The notes under the pieces were generated by a model. It was given only the letters and a program-made list of their open reading frames with translations, ran no database searches and had not been told where the DNA came from. Source: Rhytidiadelphus loreus (taxonomy: Eukaryota > Streptophyta > Bryopsida > Hypnales > Hylocomiaceae). Taken from it: a DNA stretch of 64,000 nucleotides. The stretch is from assembly GCA_947034895.1 (NCBI GenBank), contig OX344762.1:10917501-10981500 (forward strand). Reading direction: 5' to 3'. Numbering within the stretch: position 1 is the stretch's first letter; each line of letters opens with the position of its first letter. The position numbers and the translations under genes were made by a program. Below, one piece after another: positions 24,701 through 38,700 of this stretch.

Positions 24701-26717
24701 GGTGCAGATATTCTTATTGGGCTGTTTCATTCTATCCATGTTTTCTGATGCCTTGATCTCGACATTTTATTGTCAGAAGTTTTCGCAGATACTTCTTATT
24801 TTGTTGTTATTGGAATTCATTATCCTTCTTTTGAATACGCCTTGTTATCTTAATATCTTACACTGGATAAATGATGCCACTTTGCATATTTGACTTTTAC
24901 TTTCTTATTTAACCCTTTATTAGTTTTTTTAGAATTCTGGTTAACGTTTTTCTTCTGCCTTGCAGAGTGCGAATGAAGAGAAATCTTTGTATGGGACATT
25001 TACGTTGTCCCCATGGGATAAAGACTTAGATTGGTCTTTAGAGGCTAGGGCTGCTCCCTGCTATGTGACTGTATGTTTTTTAACGTTTCTCTCGTATTTT
25101 CGTGCTGTGTAACTTTAGGACTTGCTGTGGGTCAGTCTTAAGCTCAGAGAGTTTCGCCCGCTAACTGTTAGCGGGGTTGTGTTCTAAATATAGCATGAAA
25201 CCATATCACTGGGAACGCTTCCGCATTTACAATTTTCGTTTCTGGGTTGTTTAAAAGGTGCGGATGCGAAGTATAAATAGAATTACTCAGTTCTTCTCGA
25301 GTAAAGAAGCTGTAAGCCGAGATGTTGCTCTTCAGACAGCTGCAGCATTACAGGTTCGTATCACCTTTTGTAAATTTGTTTGGCTTATCCTGCATGTAAC
25401 GACATCTGCACCTGCATATGTCTAATTTTCCTCACATCATATTATGAAGTTTTAGAGGATTGTCTCTTTCAGCTCCTGATAAATTCAGTTAAGGGCTTAC
25501 TTGATGTTTGTTGCCCTTTGCAGTCAACTGTGAATGAAGTCTCCAAGAACGCTCAGCAGCAACTGAATGATGCTCTGAAAAACAAGCCCAAGTAAGGGAC
25601 ATGTTTTTGTTTCTTTTCTGTTAAGTCAAATCTTCGTTGGTACGCAAGAAAATGGAAAGTGAAGATTAGAAAATCATTCTATATCTCATTATTACGACTA
25701 GAAGTTTAGTGGTGAATTTCTGTTCTGTATGGTGTGTCATGATTTTATCGGCTTAGCTTTATGGAAAGAGTACCAGTGTATTTCAGTAGTTACATTAAAG
25801 ATCTCTTAAAACAAGAAGAAGAAGATCTGCCACTCTAAGCAAGACAATTTTGGATCTTCCATGAAAGAGTATCGTCAGACTTGACGAATGTCTTGATTGC
25901 CTAGTAGGGTTCTAGTGAGCAATATTTTTTGGTACTGTACGTTGCATATTTTTTTCCCTAATGTTCTTATGGCCTGAGGTGTGGTATTTATCCAGATTTT
26001 TCTTGGACCTAGACATTGCTGCTCCCAAGGTTACCATACCGACAGATTTTTACCCTGACGGTCGACATCAATGCAAAATGTTCCTTGACTTGGGTTATTT
26101 CAGCATAAAAACTTTACCAGTATGTTCTTTTCCTTTTTCTTAGTTGTTATATTGTGGTTTCCGGAGCTTAATTTGTTGTAATTCTTCATGACTATTCTTC
26201 TAACATCCTCTTATATTGTTCTAATTATTCTACATTGAGACCTCCAGAGATCTCCTTCTAAGACAACTGTGCGCTTCCTGTGCCTTTGCACACAGAATTT
26301 TTGTGAATCGTTATGTCATACAATTCGTTGTATTTGTAGACAGATGGATCGACGGATGACTCCACAGAAGAAAATCAGCTGTACATGCGATTCCTCATTG
26401 GTCTGAAGGACATCTCAGCTTTCTTAGTAGATGGCGATTTCGATTGGCGAAAGCAGTACAATGTGGACGCTGCAACTGGCAGGCTTCACGACGTAAATGC
26501 CAATTTTCTGAAAGACTCGAAAAGTATGGAGAATCCTGGAGACACCTCGGGTGAAGGGAAGGAAGGAGGTGCTAGTGATAATGTGCAAGAGGTGGATATT
26601 ATTTCAAATGATAGTCAATCACAGGAGAAGTCTAATAACGAAGTTGGTTCAGGTGAAGGAGATTTGTATTTCTTGCCCATGCTGGAGAAAACTGGAATGG
26701 CAGTTGCGCTTGAGCAG
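18759..26717 (+). other. VPS13 segment 1: Chorein N-terminal lipid-groove domain (exons 1-17)
   Basis: Exons: 18759-18855, 19672-19775, 19877-20011, 20531-20590, 20889-20986, 21266-21383, 22031-22132, 22508-22711, 22954-23114, 23601-23771, 23950-24036, 24279-24600, 24966-25070, 25258-25353, 25524-25591, 25996-26119 and 26340-26717, encoding residues 1-810. The beginning shows MQLKPEALNALKLPIKVKAG, VPWSRLGQEPV and ITNVHIRYED, all hallmarks of the Chorein domain. The helical insert with WWLYAYTAV and RMRKQYVSKY matches the usual linker region. Intron 6 (21384-22030) starts with GC. The end of exon 17 is an acidic Ser/Glu-rich linker. Confidence 0.93.
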
Positions 26718-29700
26718 GTGACTCCTGCATTAATTCTGGGGACTTGAACCTTCTTTGGAGTTATCTATTTCCCCTTTTATTTCTTATTTGATGACCAGAT
26801 ATGAATACTGTTGATGTTAAGGTACTTTAAGATCGAGATATAGCGATTACTGTTGTATTAGTTAATTTGTTGATTTCTTTTGTAAGTTTTGTTCATTCAT
26901 ATTGGAATTAATACTTGTATTAATGGCTTTCAAGTTTAGTTTTTTTCATTACATATTTAATAGAATACACGGATATCGTGCATTCATTGACAAATCCATT
27001 TTCGGTGATGTAGATTTGTGTGCCTCACCCGAAATACCCAACTACAAGGGTTGCAGTAAGGTTTCAGTCTGTCGGATTCCAGTTCTCTCCTGCACGGTAC
27101 CATCGAATCATGCAAGTAGTGGAGGTATTTTCTGGTGACTCTGATGAAGAGGATACCCAATCAGCATTTCGACCATGGGACTCTCCAGATTTTGATGGTC
27201 AAATGTCAGTTCTCTCCTGGAAGGTGTGGTCACTCACTGCTAATCCTCTGATGATGCATTATTTGTACCGTTGAAATTATCCTTTTGCAATCTGGTCTAT
27301 TTCTGCCGCTAAAGACTTTGTGTGGATTCCCAATATTCAACTATCCTAATCTGTTCTCTTTGGTGGGGTAGTTTTGAATATGTAATTACCGTATGTGCAA
27401 ACTACTGTTTCTAAATTGGTGAGTCGTCGGTGGCAGAATTGGCGGGACTTCATAAGAATCATATGTTGTAAACATCTGGAGAGGCAGAAATAAGAATTTC
27501 TGCGTCCTTGTGTATACGTAAACTAGTATGTCAAATTATCACTGTTGTTTTGACTATAAGCTTCATGGATTATTACGTGATTACTCTTTGTTGTGATGCG
27601 ATATCATTAGACTTGGCGCCCTCTGAATCAAGTTTAATATCATTAGCAAGTTCTATAAAATCTTATCTGAAATGCTGAGAACCTTTACCTCAAGAGTCTG
27701 CGGATATTAAAGCACACAATCATGTATCTGGTGATCCTCGTGTAGGATGTGACATTAACCCAAGTGAAATGAAATCTGTGCATTTAAAATATAAATAGAG
27801 TATTGGTTAACCTTGGCTTAAAGCTGCGAAAGTTTATGGTCATTTCTATGATAGTTCTGTACTATTTGTAATGAGATTGCTTATGAAGAGACCTAGCAAT
27901 CTTGCTCTTATAATCTAGTTTTCATTATGATTATTATGTACTTCTGAAGCTGGGTTTTGAAGTATTTGATTCTGCGAACCTGAAGATTTCTTTACGACTA
28001 TATTGCTTATCACATTGGTCACACGCATTTTTAGGTTGTTGTCTCACACTCTTGTTGTACTCGCAGGGGGTGGGGCACAGAGAGGCGAAATGGGAAAGTC
28101 GCTATGGTGCATTGGCAGGGCCATTTCTTTACTTATTGGAATCTGATTCGTCACGCAGTTACAAAACTTATCATTCGTATGCCACTCACTATCTCGGCAT
28201 GATTTTTGCGTTGCATGCGGCTTAGCACATATTTTTCTTTGAGAACTTCACTTTCTGGTGTTAAATGCGAAATCAAAGGCTAACTTCATTATTTTATTTT
28301 TTTAAATTACTATGGAAATGTTCATTTTAACCCATACTAACTCTCTGTTATTGTGTTCGTAGTTTGATTGGAAAAAAGGTCTTCAATGTTCCTGAAGAAT
28401 CATTGGACGGTGTGGAGAATGTCCTTGCAATTTGTGATGCAGGGCAGCTTGATAACAAGGTGCGTTATATTGTATATTCAAGGGTCAATAAAACTCTTGA
28501 TCAGTCCTGCTCACTCCTGCATACTCAATCCAGTACTAGATTTTCATGGTCATCTAATTTAACGACTCTTCTGGTTTTCTGGATTTTTGAGCCCAGATTG
28601 CAGAATCTGCGGGAGCGCTCCTCCTGCGATTCGCGGATGAAGATACAAGAAATAACTGGCAAGGACGATTTGCTGGCGCCATATATCGGTCTTCTGTAAG
28701 TTACAGTGCTTTCTTTTGAAGAGCGTCCTGAATTTTTAGTCTTTGTCCACCTTCATAGTTAATTGTGTTCAAATTAAATCTTTGTCTGCTTTTGAGAAGC
28801 CCCTGTAAATTATAAATGGATTAAGAAAATACCTTCAAATATAATTTATTCAGCTCATACAAATGGGTTCTCGATCTAGAGTTCAGAAAATCCAAAGGGG
28901 TTATAGGATAAGTGAGCCTAGTGCCTGTCTTGCATCTGGTTATGGTCCGTAGAGTGAATATGATTTCTTAATCCATGGCTTAACAAATTCGAGAGGCGTC
29001 TTTAAGGAATTTGGCCTCAATCTTTCTCACGTAGTGCATTAGATGTTCCAAATGACCTATGTTCTCTAATTTGCTCTAAATTTTTCAAGAATGGAAGTCC
29101 TCGTTCGTCGCAGTTGTACGAAGGCTTGGATTTATATGCTGATATCAGCTTCGTCTTCTTTCAGCTGCATTTCTTTTTTCTTCTGATGAATGTTTGCTGG
29201 TCATATAGAATCTCGGACTAACACACTTGTGTCGCTGCAAACTGTAGACCCCTGCTGCAGTTTCAGGGCTTCTAGGTGGAAAGGGCGAGAAAAACGATTC
29301 CGAGGGGGATGAAGTTCCGGAATCGTCAGAGGTTGACGAGACGAAGTTGGCTGAGCAAGAAACAATCTTCTTGACTGGCGTCCTTGATGAACTTAAAATT
29401 GTCATAAGCAACAGTCGTGATGTAAGCTGGCTGCCTTGTACGTGAATTTGTTTCATGAGCGCATTGATTGGAAATTAAAGCGTAATTTTTGCGAACGCGT
29501 TTGTGTGATTAGAATGAGATTGTGCTTCTGGGGTTAGGACTTGTTTGAAGAGCGTCAATTTGGTCGAATTGGCGAAATTCCACGACTTTAGCAGGTTTCA
29601 GAGCGTGCGGTCTGAAATGAAAATCCATGCATGTCCTAGTTTTTGAAGCTTTGTGTAGATGAATGTCACAATTTTCGGCGCCCAGAATCACGTCAATTTA

Positions 29701-32700
29701 ACGAACCTGATGATTGAAGGATATCATAAATGGTCACTTGATGACTTGTGATGACTTCATCTCAGACTTCTGTGTGTAGACTTCTATACTTTTCTTGTTT
29801 CATTCGAAGTCAATGCCAACAGCTGAAATAATGAAATCGTCAAATGTGCTATGACCTTTTCAGATTGATTTCGCATCAACCAAGCTGTTATTGGCCTCTG
29901 AGAGTCCACTCTTGGAGCTCCGAGCCATTGGGACCAAGGTAATCATATTCTAGACTTGCGTTGGAGGATAATCGGTTGACCTTGTGGAATTCATATTGAC
30001 TCCTTCACTGATCACTGCTTGATCAAATCTGCTTGGCAGACTTCAGATTTCATATCTTGTATCTGGGCCATTTTTCAATATGGTGGCAATTGCATATATA
30101 ATCTCACGATCTTGTTCGTATCAAGGAGTCGATACAAACCACTGAATTAATGTACAAGATTATGTTTTTTGAACAAAGTCGATTTTATTAAACAAATCTG
30201 AAGTTGATTTTAGTGAGTAGTTGCTCCTTGTCTTGATTGGGCTTGCTTTCTGAAATTTTGCACATTGATCCTGGACAATTACCTCCTGCATCTGAGCACT
30301 ATGGGAAAAATCGATCAACTAACTCGAGATTTATTTGTAGGTGGAATTTGTCATGAGAAAGAACGACATGTTAATCGGAGCTGTCTTACAAGCTCTAGAG
30401 CTTGAGGACAAATTCCATGGGCATGTTTCACCTTCCTGCCGCTACTTGGCTCGGTCATATATCAAAAAGGAAAGGAATGGAAAAGGAGGGCATGATGGAG
30501 AAAGGGCCATGTCATCGTCTTCATCCCATTCTAGCAAAAAGAAACGGGAAGACCGACAGCTTCAGAAAGAAGGAAGCAAACGAGGAACCAAGCAGCTCAC
30601 AAAGGGACCTGGTAACAACTCTAGATCTGCAGGCTCTTCAAAATTGAAGCTCAGTCAGTCTGGTACTTCAGGAGATGAACGCTTTTTTGATGCCAACGAT
30701 GAAAGTGGTGATGAAAGCAGCTCAAGTACCTTTAGTTCACATAGACGCGACAGTAGCTCGGATGCTGCAGCTATGTTCTATGATGCTGAAGACGACGAAA
30801 GTGCACCACCTACTTTTAAGAGAGAGGTCGGTCTATTGCCGGGATCTGCCTCACCAGATCCAAATAAAAATGATCGGGATGTGACTGATAATGAGGAACT
30901 CGAAAGTTTCGTGAAGGCCCAAGTTATCATGACCTCACCAGAGTCACCTGCGTATGCGTCTATTGACAAAGAGGTAATCAATCAATGTGCCAATCGATAT
31001 TTTGATGTCGACCTTGTATCGTGACCACATATGAATTGAGTAAGCACTATGGCTTTATGAATATAATTTTTATTTGTATTGGTTTTAGTTGATATCAGTT
31101 TGTTACTCTTTGCGAAAATATCTTTTTAAAAGTGAAGTGCATTTCTAATACATTTGTAGTTTGTGAGTTACCTTTGATGCACAGTTATGGCATTGATTCA
31201 TCTCTGCTTAAATAGGTTTTGAATATTCGTGATCATGCGTTTGACAGGTGCGAGTGTCACTATCAACTTTGTCATTTTACTGCAATCGGCCAACAGTAGT
31301 CGCTGCTTTGAATCTGGTGACTGCTATTACTGCCGAGGTCCAGCCAAAGAAGGAGGAAGATGGTAAGGAAGATGCACTAACTTCTTCAGAAGACACTAAA
31401 GTTTCCTCTGAATCATCGGAAATCGACAGGAAAGAGAAGAATGGTATGGGTGAAGAGGCCGACGGAGAGAAGGATAGTGACGAGAAAGATTCTCCGTCGG
31501 CATCTGCCAATGCTGATGGGGTTGTGACCACAATCAATCCCAAGGTTGTCGGCGATGTAGATGGGCGAGGTAACCCTAAGATTGCTCCGCAGAAAAAAGA
31601 CTCGGTTGTTAAAGGACTAATGGGAAAAGGGAAAGATAGGGTGGTGTTTTTGCTAGTACTAGACATGGAGCTTGCAGAAATCGTTCTCAATAAGGAAGAT
31701 GGTTCTCCCCTTTCAACCCTTTCTCAAGACAACTTTCACACTGACGTCAAGGTACTAGCGATGCTTTATAATTTTCTGTTTGGGTTCGTTATTTGTGGGC
31801 CATTAATTTATCACGACATTCCTATGTCCACGACCCTCCTATATCAGTTTGTGAGATTTCCATGTTTCCAGTAAATGTCGTTGGAGAACGTACAAGTTGA
31901 TGACTTAGAGATTTTTGATGACCAGATATATCCAGCGTCGTGGGGAGTGAAAGCTAATCTAGGGAATCTTCGCATCAGTGACGACAACGTGATGGACAGT
32001 CACCATGGAGGCATTCCTTATCAGTACATTTGTGACATGCGGGATCCAGGCGGTTCTTCTTTCATTGAGGTTAACATTCCCTTGACGCTTTGGATTCACC
32101 TACAAGAAATAAGTCTTTCATATATTGGGGCTCAATGCGATCTTCTCTCTGTAGACAACCAAACTCAGACTCTGAACTAAAAACTCTTTCTATTTCATTG
32201 TTGGTTTTCATGCGAGTGAGCGCTGTTGTGCACGCTCAGAGACCCGCATTCTAGCTGTTATGCTATTTTAAAATATCAGTTCTTCATCTGTGTTCACATT
32301 TGTGTTTGCAGTTAGAGTTTGTTTCATTCAATGAAGATGACCTTGACTATGAGGGTTACGAATTCAGTGTCACCGGGAAACTTTCAGAAGTACGACTCGT
32401 GTTCCTCAACCGGTTCATAACGGAGGTGATTTTTCAGTTACTTTCTTTCGGAGATATGCCAATTCAATTTTTGAAGTTCCTTGAGTGTGATGGGAAGTGA
32501 TATCTTGCGGTAGGAGAAAATTACAATGCACCGGAAATTGTAGTTCTCAGACTTGTACGTATCTGTACGTCTGCTGTAATGCCATACCTGTTCTATCGTT
32601 ATTGCAGCTCACTGCTTATTTCATGGGTCTTGTCCCTCAAAGTTCGGGCTATGTAATGAAGCTGAAGGATCGTGCATCCGACTATGAAAAACGTTTTTCT

Positions 32701-35700
32701 CAGTCCGAGATACAGGGACAACCCTCACTGAAGTTAGATATTTCTCTTCTGAAGCCTATCATCATCATGCCTCGTGGAACTTTTAGTGAAGAGTGAGTGC
32801 AATCTACTGTCACTTAGTTAATAGTATTGAATCCTATTACAATTCTTTTATCTGCCTTGCTTGTGCTATTTTCGTTCTGACCTTAGAATGTCTACCATCC
32901 GTAATCTTTTGCACGATTTGTCATGTGAACAGTTTCATGGAACTTGATATTTTGCACATCAACATCCGTAGCAGTTCTGAGTGGTTTGGTGGTGGGAAGG
33001 AGCAACTTGGAGCCATTCGCTTAGAAACAATCCAGCTCGATGTATAGTTTTCACCTATGACTTGTTGACATCGATTGGATTGTTGTTTCTAAGTAAAAAG
33101 TTGGAGTTTCAGTTGGGTGGCATTTGGTGAGAACTGGATGTTTTTTCCTGGTCATTAAATTCCTGTTCTAAGTTGTTTCTGAATTTGGCGATGCAGGTTG
33201 AAGACGTAAGTCTTACAGTTGGAGTTAAAGGTGATGTTGGGAGTGAGATATTCGATCGAGCGCGAGGGATCGGCCTGGTAGTTAGGCGACCCTTACGTGA
33301 TCTTTGGCACAAGGTTCCAATCATCGAAGCAACAGTCAAGGTGATCCTCTCCCCTCATCGATGTATCCCCTTGAAAATCAATCACTACTCAAACCATTTG
33401 TGATCAAACTGATTGATCTCGTATGGTAAGCTTATTGCCGTATATGGCGAAGAACATGGCGAAGAACGTATCTTCAAGGTGCTTCTTTTTTTCTTTTTAA
33501 AAATTCTAATTTCGTCTTCACTGGCAGATTGAAGAGCTTCGGGCATCACTTTCCGACAAAGAATATCAAGTGATCACCGAGTGCGTAACACAAAACATGG
33601 CCGAAACGCCGAATTTGCCTCCTACTTTGTATGATAACTCACCTTCAGCGGCGGAAAAGTCAGGTGCAGAGGACGAAGCTCAAAAGTTAGAAGAAGGTGC
33701 TAGTGGTACAGATGTTGTTACTGAGGACCCACAAGGAGAGACGGATCAAGGTCAAGAAGAGAGTGACTCATCAGCTGAGAAGCCCTACACTACGATCAAA
33801 GTTGGAGTAGCAATTGATCTCGTGGAACTGGGCTTGTACGTTGGTGGAACCAGGGACGCATCGCTTGCTACTGTCCAGGTTAGGTCAGAAAGATTGCTCG
33901 AGATCATTGAAATGAAACAGCTTCTGTCCGAATACTAATTGAGTAATTTCAGTTTGAACGTTCATGTGGGATGATAGACGGACTGAAAGAAGAATTAACT
34001 GGACTAGGCTGTATGCTGCGACGTCTTGACATAATTGCCTTCGGCAATTTGACACATGTTTGCCTAAAACTTGCAGGTAATTGGCGTATGGGCCTCATAT
34101 AAAGCGAATAATATTGAGGAATCAGTCGTGATGGCATCACTGGAAAGACTTAGTCTCAAAGATGAACGTGACGGAACTGATCCGGAGATGCAGTACATGA
34201 TTGGGCATGCAGATGATCAGGCACCGAACACCTTGGAGGGTAACTTTGCTCATGCTCAGAGAAACAAGAAAGAGAAGAATGAAAATGACTCGGCAGTTGG
34301 AACCTCAAGCTCAAACCGTGGGTGGGGGTATGTTTTTTTCATACGTAGCTACTGTCTACCCCCTGACACGTCTTTTCTGAATGTCGTCGCTATGTTCTGG
34401 AATTTATATAAAATAAAAGAACCCGGAAATATTAGGAGAATAGTCTTCGGTCAATATCGCTTGGTAATCGGAAACTAAAATGGCTTCCGCTTCGGTTGTT
34501 AGGAATGTGTTTGTAAGTGCTTATATCGTTATACATGATGGTCGTCCCAACAATCTTACAATATTGATCGTGGTTCCTGTCTACATATCAAGTTGGGCTG
34601 CGATAGAATAGTTGCTGGTCTGAATTCACGCCCATCTTTTCACTGTTCAGACTCTAATAATTTAATGTACGTGAATATTTCGTAACCAAACAAGCTTTCA
34701 TGCACAGATCCGGATTGACAATGCTTGTGGTTGACGCACAACTTAGTCCAACTCGTCAACAAGTTTCTCTTCGCATTCAGCGCCCGCGGTTGGTAGTTGC
34801 TTTTGATTTTTTGTTGGCAGTGGGCGAATTTTTCGTCCCATCGATGCATGCTATGCTGGCGGAGAAGGGAGATGAGAACCCCCTAGACATGAAGAATGGG
34901 ATATTTTTGAACGACCGTGTATACAAACAAACAGCAAAGGAAGTTCGGATTTCGCCAAAGAAGCCTCTAGTTGCTGATTTCGAAGGTGTTCAAGAGTACA
35001 TATACAACGGGCAAGGGAACACACTGAGACTTTTAAACCGACATGACGAAGATCTATCTATGTTTTCCCCAGAGGCCTTAATTTTTGTCGCTGACGGGAA
35101 AAGACTTATATTCAGGAACGTAGTCATTCAGGTATTTTCCTAGTGTTCTTGTACGAATAGTATTTCCTATTCCATTGTGCTTTTATCTTCAACAGGTCTA
35201 GACAGGCTGACAGGAGAATAGGTTCAAGAGGACCAGGAAGGGGAAGATGTACTTTCGAGATTAAGTAGTCATTCTAAGCATTTTACTTGTGTCAGAATGG
35301 TGACTACTTGGATTCGTCAATTTACCTCGGCAGTAACAGCAGCTATTCAGCATCTCGGGACGATGGAGTATTTATGGAAGGGCCTCCTGAGGATTCTGAT
35401 ACGTCGAGCATCGCGTCATCCGATGAAGAGGATAAGGACAATAAGAAAGAAGAGGCAGACAAAGCTCCTGTGGAGATTGTCTTTGACTTGCAGGTACTAT
35501 ACTGTGTACCCAAAGCCACTACATGATAGCATTTTTATTCTTGCCACTTTAAGGAATTAAATAACCTAGAGTTGAATTTCTATGTTCTTTTCGATGGTCT
35601 TTCGATGGAATCTTAAGTTGATCACATGTATAATTGATTGTGGATGCAATATTGTAAAACATGTACCGGTATCTATATTTCCACTGTTGCACATTCTTTT

Positions 35701-38700
35701 GCATCGAATTTATCTTTTCTGGAATTCTAGGGTCATTTGCGGTACTCTAAGCATCTTTATGAAGGTCGGATGCTTTTGGGGTCACCATTAAATTTGTCTA
35801 TTCTTTGTGTGTCCTTTGAAAGAAACTCTGACAGGCTGTGTATTTTTTTAGGCGATTGGTCCTGAGCTGAGTCTTTTTGACAGTATTAATCGACCATCCG
35901 GTCTTGTCCTTCCCGAGAGGCATCTTCGTGCTAAGCTGAATGCTTTTGCAAGGTATTTATTCAGCTTCCGTTTTTGAGCTTGATGAAGTGCTGTAAGTGA
36001 TCGGTAGTTACGAGTATTCAAATCTTGACATTTTGCAAGTTCCAGGTCATTCGTAATTAATTTCTTGATTTTGGAGCTGTATTTCTGTTTGACATGTCTT
36101 TGGATATGTTCTACGGAGAGATGGCTATTTTTATGATACTAAATTAATTTTGGTTTATTGGGGATTAGCTTAGAGTAGCCTTAGTCATTTAGTTTGTTAT
36201 CTTTTTTGAATCTTGTCAACATATCTCGGAACCATAGTAGTCTCGTTATATTATTGCTTCTTGCTTTACAACAGCTTTTAAGTAATATGTACACTGGGCT
36301 CCACTGCTCCATCCACTCGTAAACAACAAAAGCTCATTTAAGGTCGTATCAAGTCCCTCCGTAGTGTTTCGTGAGGTTCATATTGCTTACAATATACAGA
36401 TCTTTCGAAGAGAGGTTCATTTAAAAAATAATAATTCGTTGTGTTTGTTGCAGATTCTCAATGAAAGGAGATGATATGGAACTCACCGCAAACTTGAATG
36501 GTTTTACGGTGGAATCAACAAGTGGCATGAATGTCTTGGAGCCTTTTGATATTTTTCTAACCTATTCGCAAGTGACAGGAAAACAGAACATCCACGTTGG
36601 TGTGACAGAGATTTATACCAACTTCTCCTTCAGTATTCTTCAACTTATTTTACGCCTACAGGATGATGTCATGTCCATCATGCGTATTACATCTGAACAG
36701 ATTACAGTGGAATGCTCCGAGTTTGAGAAGATATGGGCAGATGATGGTAAGTTTGCCAATCCACAAGTTCATGTTACGAATTCAAATTATGCCTGCCTAC
36801 AATTTGCTTAATTCTGGCAGGCCTTAGATGATGCAATCCGTAGTACGATGCAGCTCTTTATCTCGGTGTTGTAGATATCCTGCTTTGAATAGAGAATGTG
36901 AGACAAGTGTGGAGTTGCGTACTTTCATTGTCCGATGGATGTGCTCATCTGAGCTGCTTGCTTGGCAGATTCTGAAATTGCAGCAGGTGGATCGCATCTA
37001 GCTTTCTGGCGCCCTCGACCTCCACCTGGATTTGGAGTGCTTGGTGACTGTGTAACACCCCTGTATGTCTTTCTCTGAAGATTTCATGGAGCTAGGTTTA
37101 GATTATCTTTATTTTCAATTCTTTGCATTGCATCATCCAGCAGTGAAGCTCAGCTTATCTTTGATGGCACATTTGAGTCCGCGCCATCAAAGATAATTTA
37201 ATTTAAAGTGGGCTGCGATTAGACTATTAGTGTTCCTTTTTGTGTGAATGCATTGTCCAACTCTTTCTCGAGCCCGTTGGCAATTTTACTGAGAGGAACG
37301 TCAAGCACAGTTGAACAATGTTATTTGTGCTATCCCTGTGTTCTGTATTGATGTGATCATTTTTTCATTATTGTGATATGTATTGTAGGGATGAGGCACC
37401 AGCAAAGGGCGTATTGACGGTTAATATGGCATTAGTGCGAGTGAAGAGACCCATTGGATATAAATGCGTTTGGTCATCAATCGAACTTGTTCCTGAGGTT
37501 TCAAAGAAGTCTAATATAGATGGGAAAGCCATCCAATTGAGTGAAAGTAATAGTAAGCAAGAATTGGATAATGCTTCGAGTAGCATATCTAATGATGAAG
37601 AGGGTGAGGAACGGAGTTGCCGTGTCTGGTTACCGATTCCACCAGAAGGGTACGTCGCTCTTGGTTGTGTGGTGTGGAAAGGACAGGAAGAACCTCCGAA
37701 GTCTGCAGGCTTGTGTGTTTTGGCTGCACTTGTATCACCATGTTCAATGCGAGACTGTATCAATATTCAGGGACGTCCGAGGTGAGTGCAATTCCTTCCA
37801 GAAATTGTGTATCTTTTCAGGTGTCTAGTGACAGTTGGTAGCATCGTCAGGTTGATTTTGAGAGCAGCTTGAACTTGAGTTTCTATCGCACACGTAATAG
37901 CGTTGATGGAATAATCTTCTTAAAAATAATTCTTTACTTATCCAAGTTCATTCAATCATATGGATTGCAGGGAAACCGTAATGGATTCTCAAAAGAAGTG
38001 GGCATTTTGGCGAGCAGATAGCTCGATTGGCACTTTCTTTTTGCAAATAGATCCAAAGGAATTGGTTCAGCCCCAGGCCTATGACCTTCGTCTTGCTATT
38101 TCCAATTATGGGATGTTCACTGTCGACGAAACAGTTCCAATTGGTTCAGACAAACCACAGACGAAATCATCCATTCGTAAGTTACTGAGGAACGCAAGGA
38201 TATTTGGTGTATGTCGGATGTCATTAAGTTTTTTTCCCGTTATTCTAGCTTAATTTCCCGATTGTTACTATTATCAATTCGGGGAAGATAGATGCTTTCG
38301 TTCAGTATGCTTGTGAGGTTCAGACTAAGTTGCGATTTGAGGGGATATATTGGTGGGAAGATTAGCAGATGCATCAAATATTTTTATCACGCCTCTTACT
38401 GTCTGGACGTAGGTTGGACGATATGATAATATTTTGAATCGATCGTCTTGGCAGGTGAAGAAGAAGGTGGCACCGCTGGATTATTGACAGAGGTGGTCTC
38501 ATCGGGTAGGATATACGAGAACGTGGGAAGGTTCAAGTTGGTATGGTGGGATAAGGGCAGCGGATCTGAAGAAGGCATCTCCATATGGCGACCCAATGTG
38601 CCATCCGGGTGTGCCATGGTGGGGGACATCGCCGTGAAAGGGTAAGTTTTTATCTTTTATCGCATATTGCATGTCAAAATTATACATCAGCCGTCTTGTT

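Noticed and set aside
31277..31690. 137-codon minus-strand Ser-rich ORF
   Set aside because: Reverse of the acidic/Ser-rich linker of VPS13 exon 25; composition artefact.
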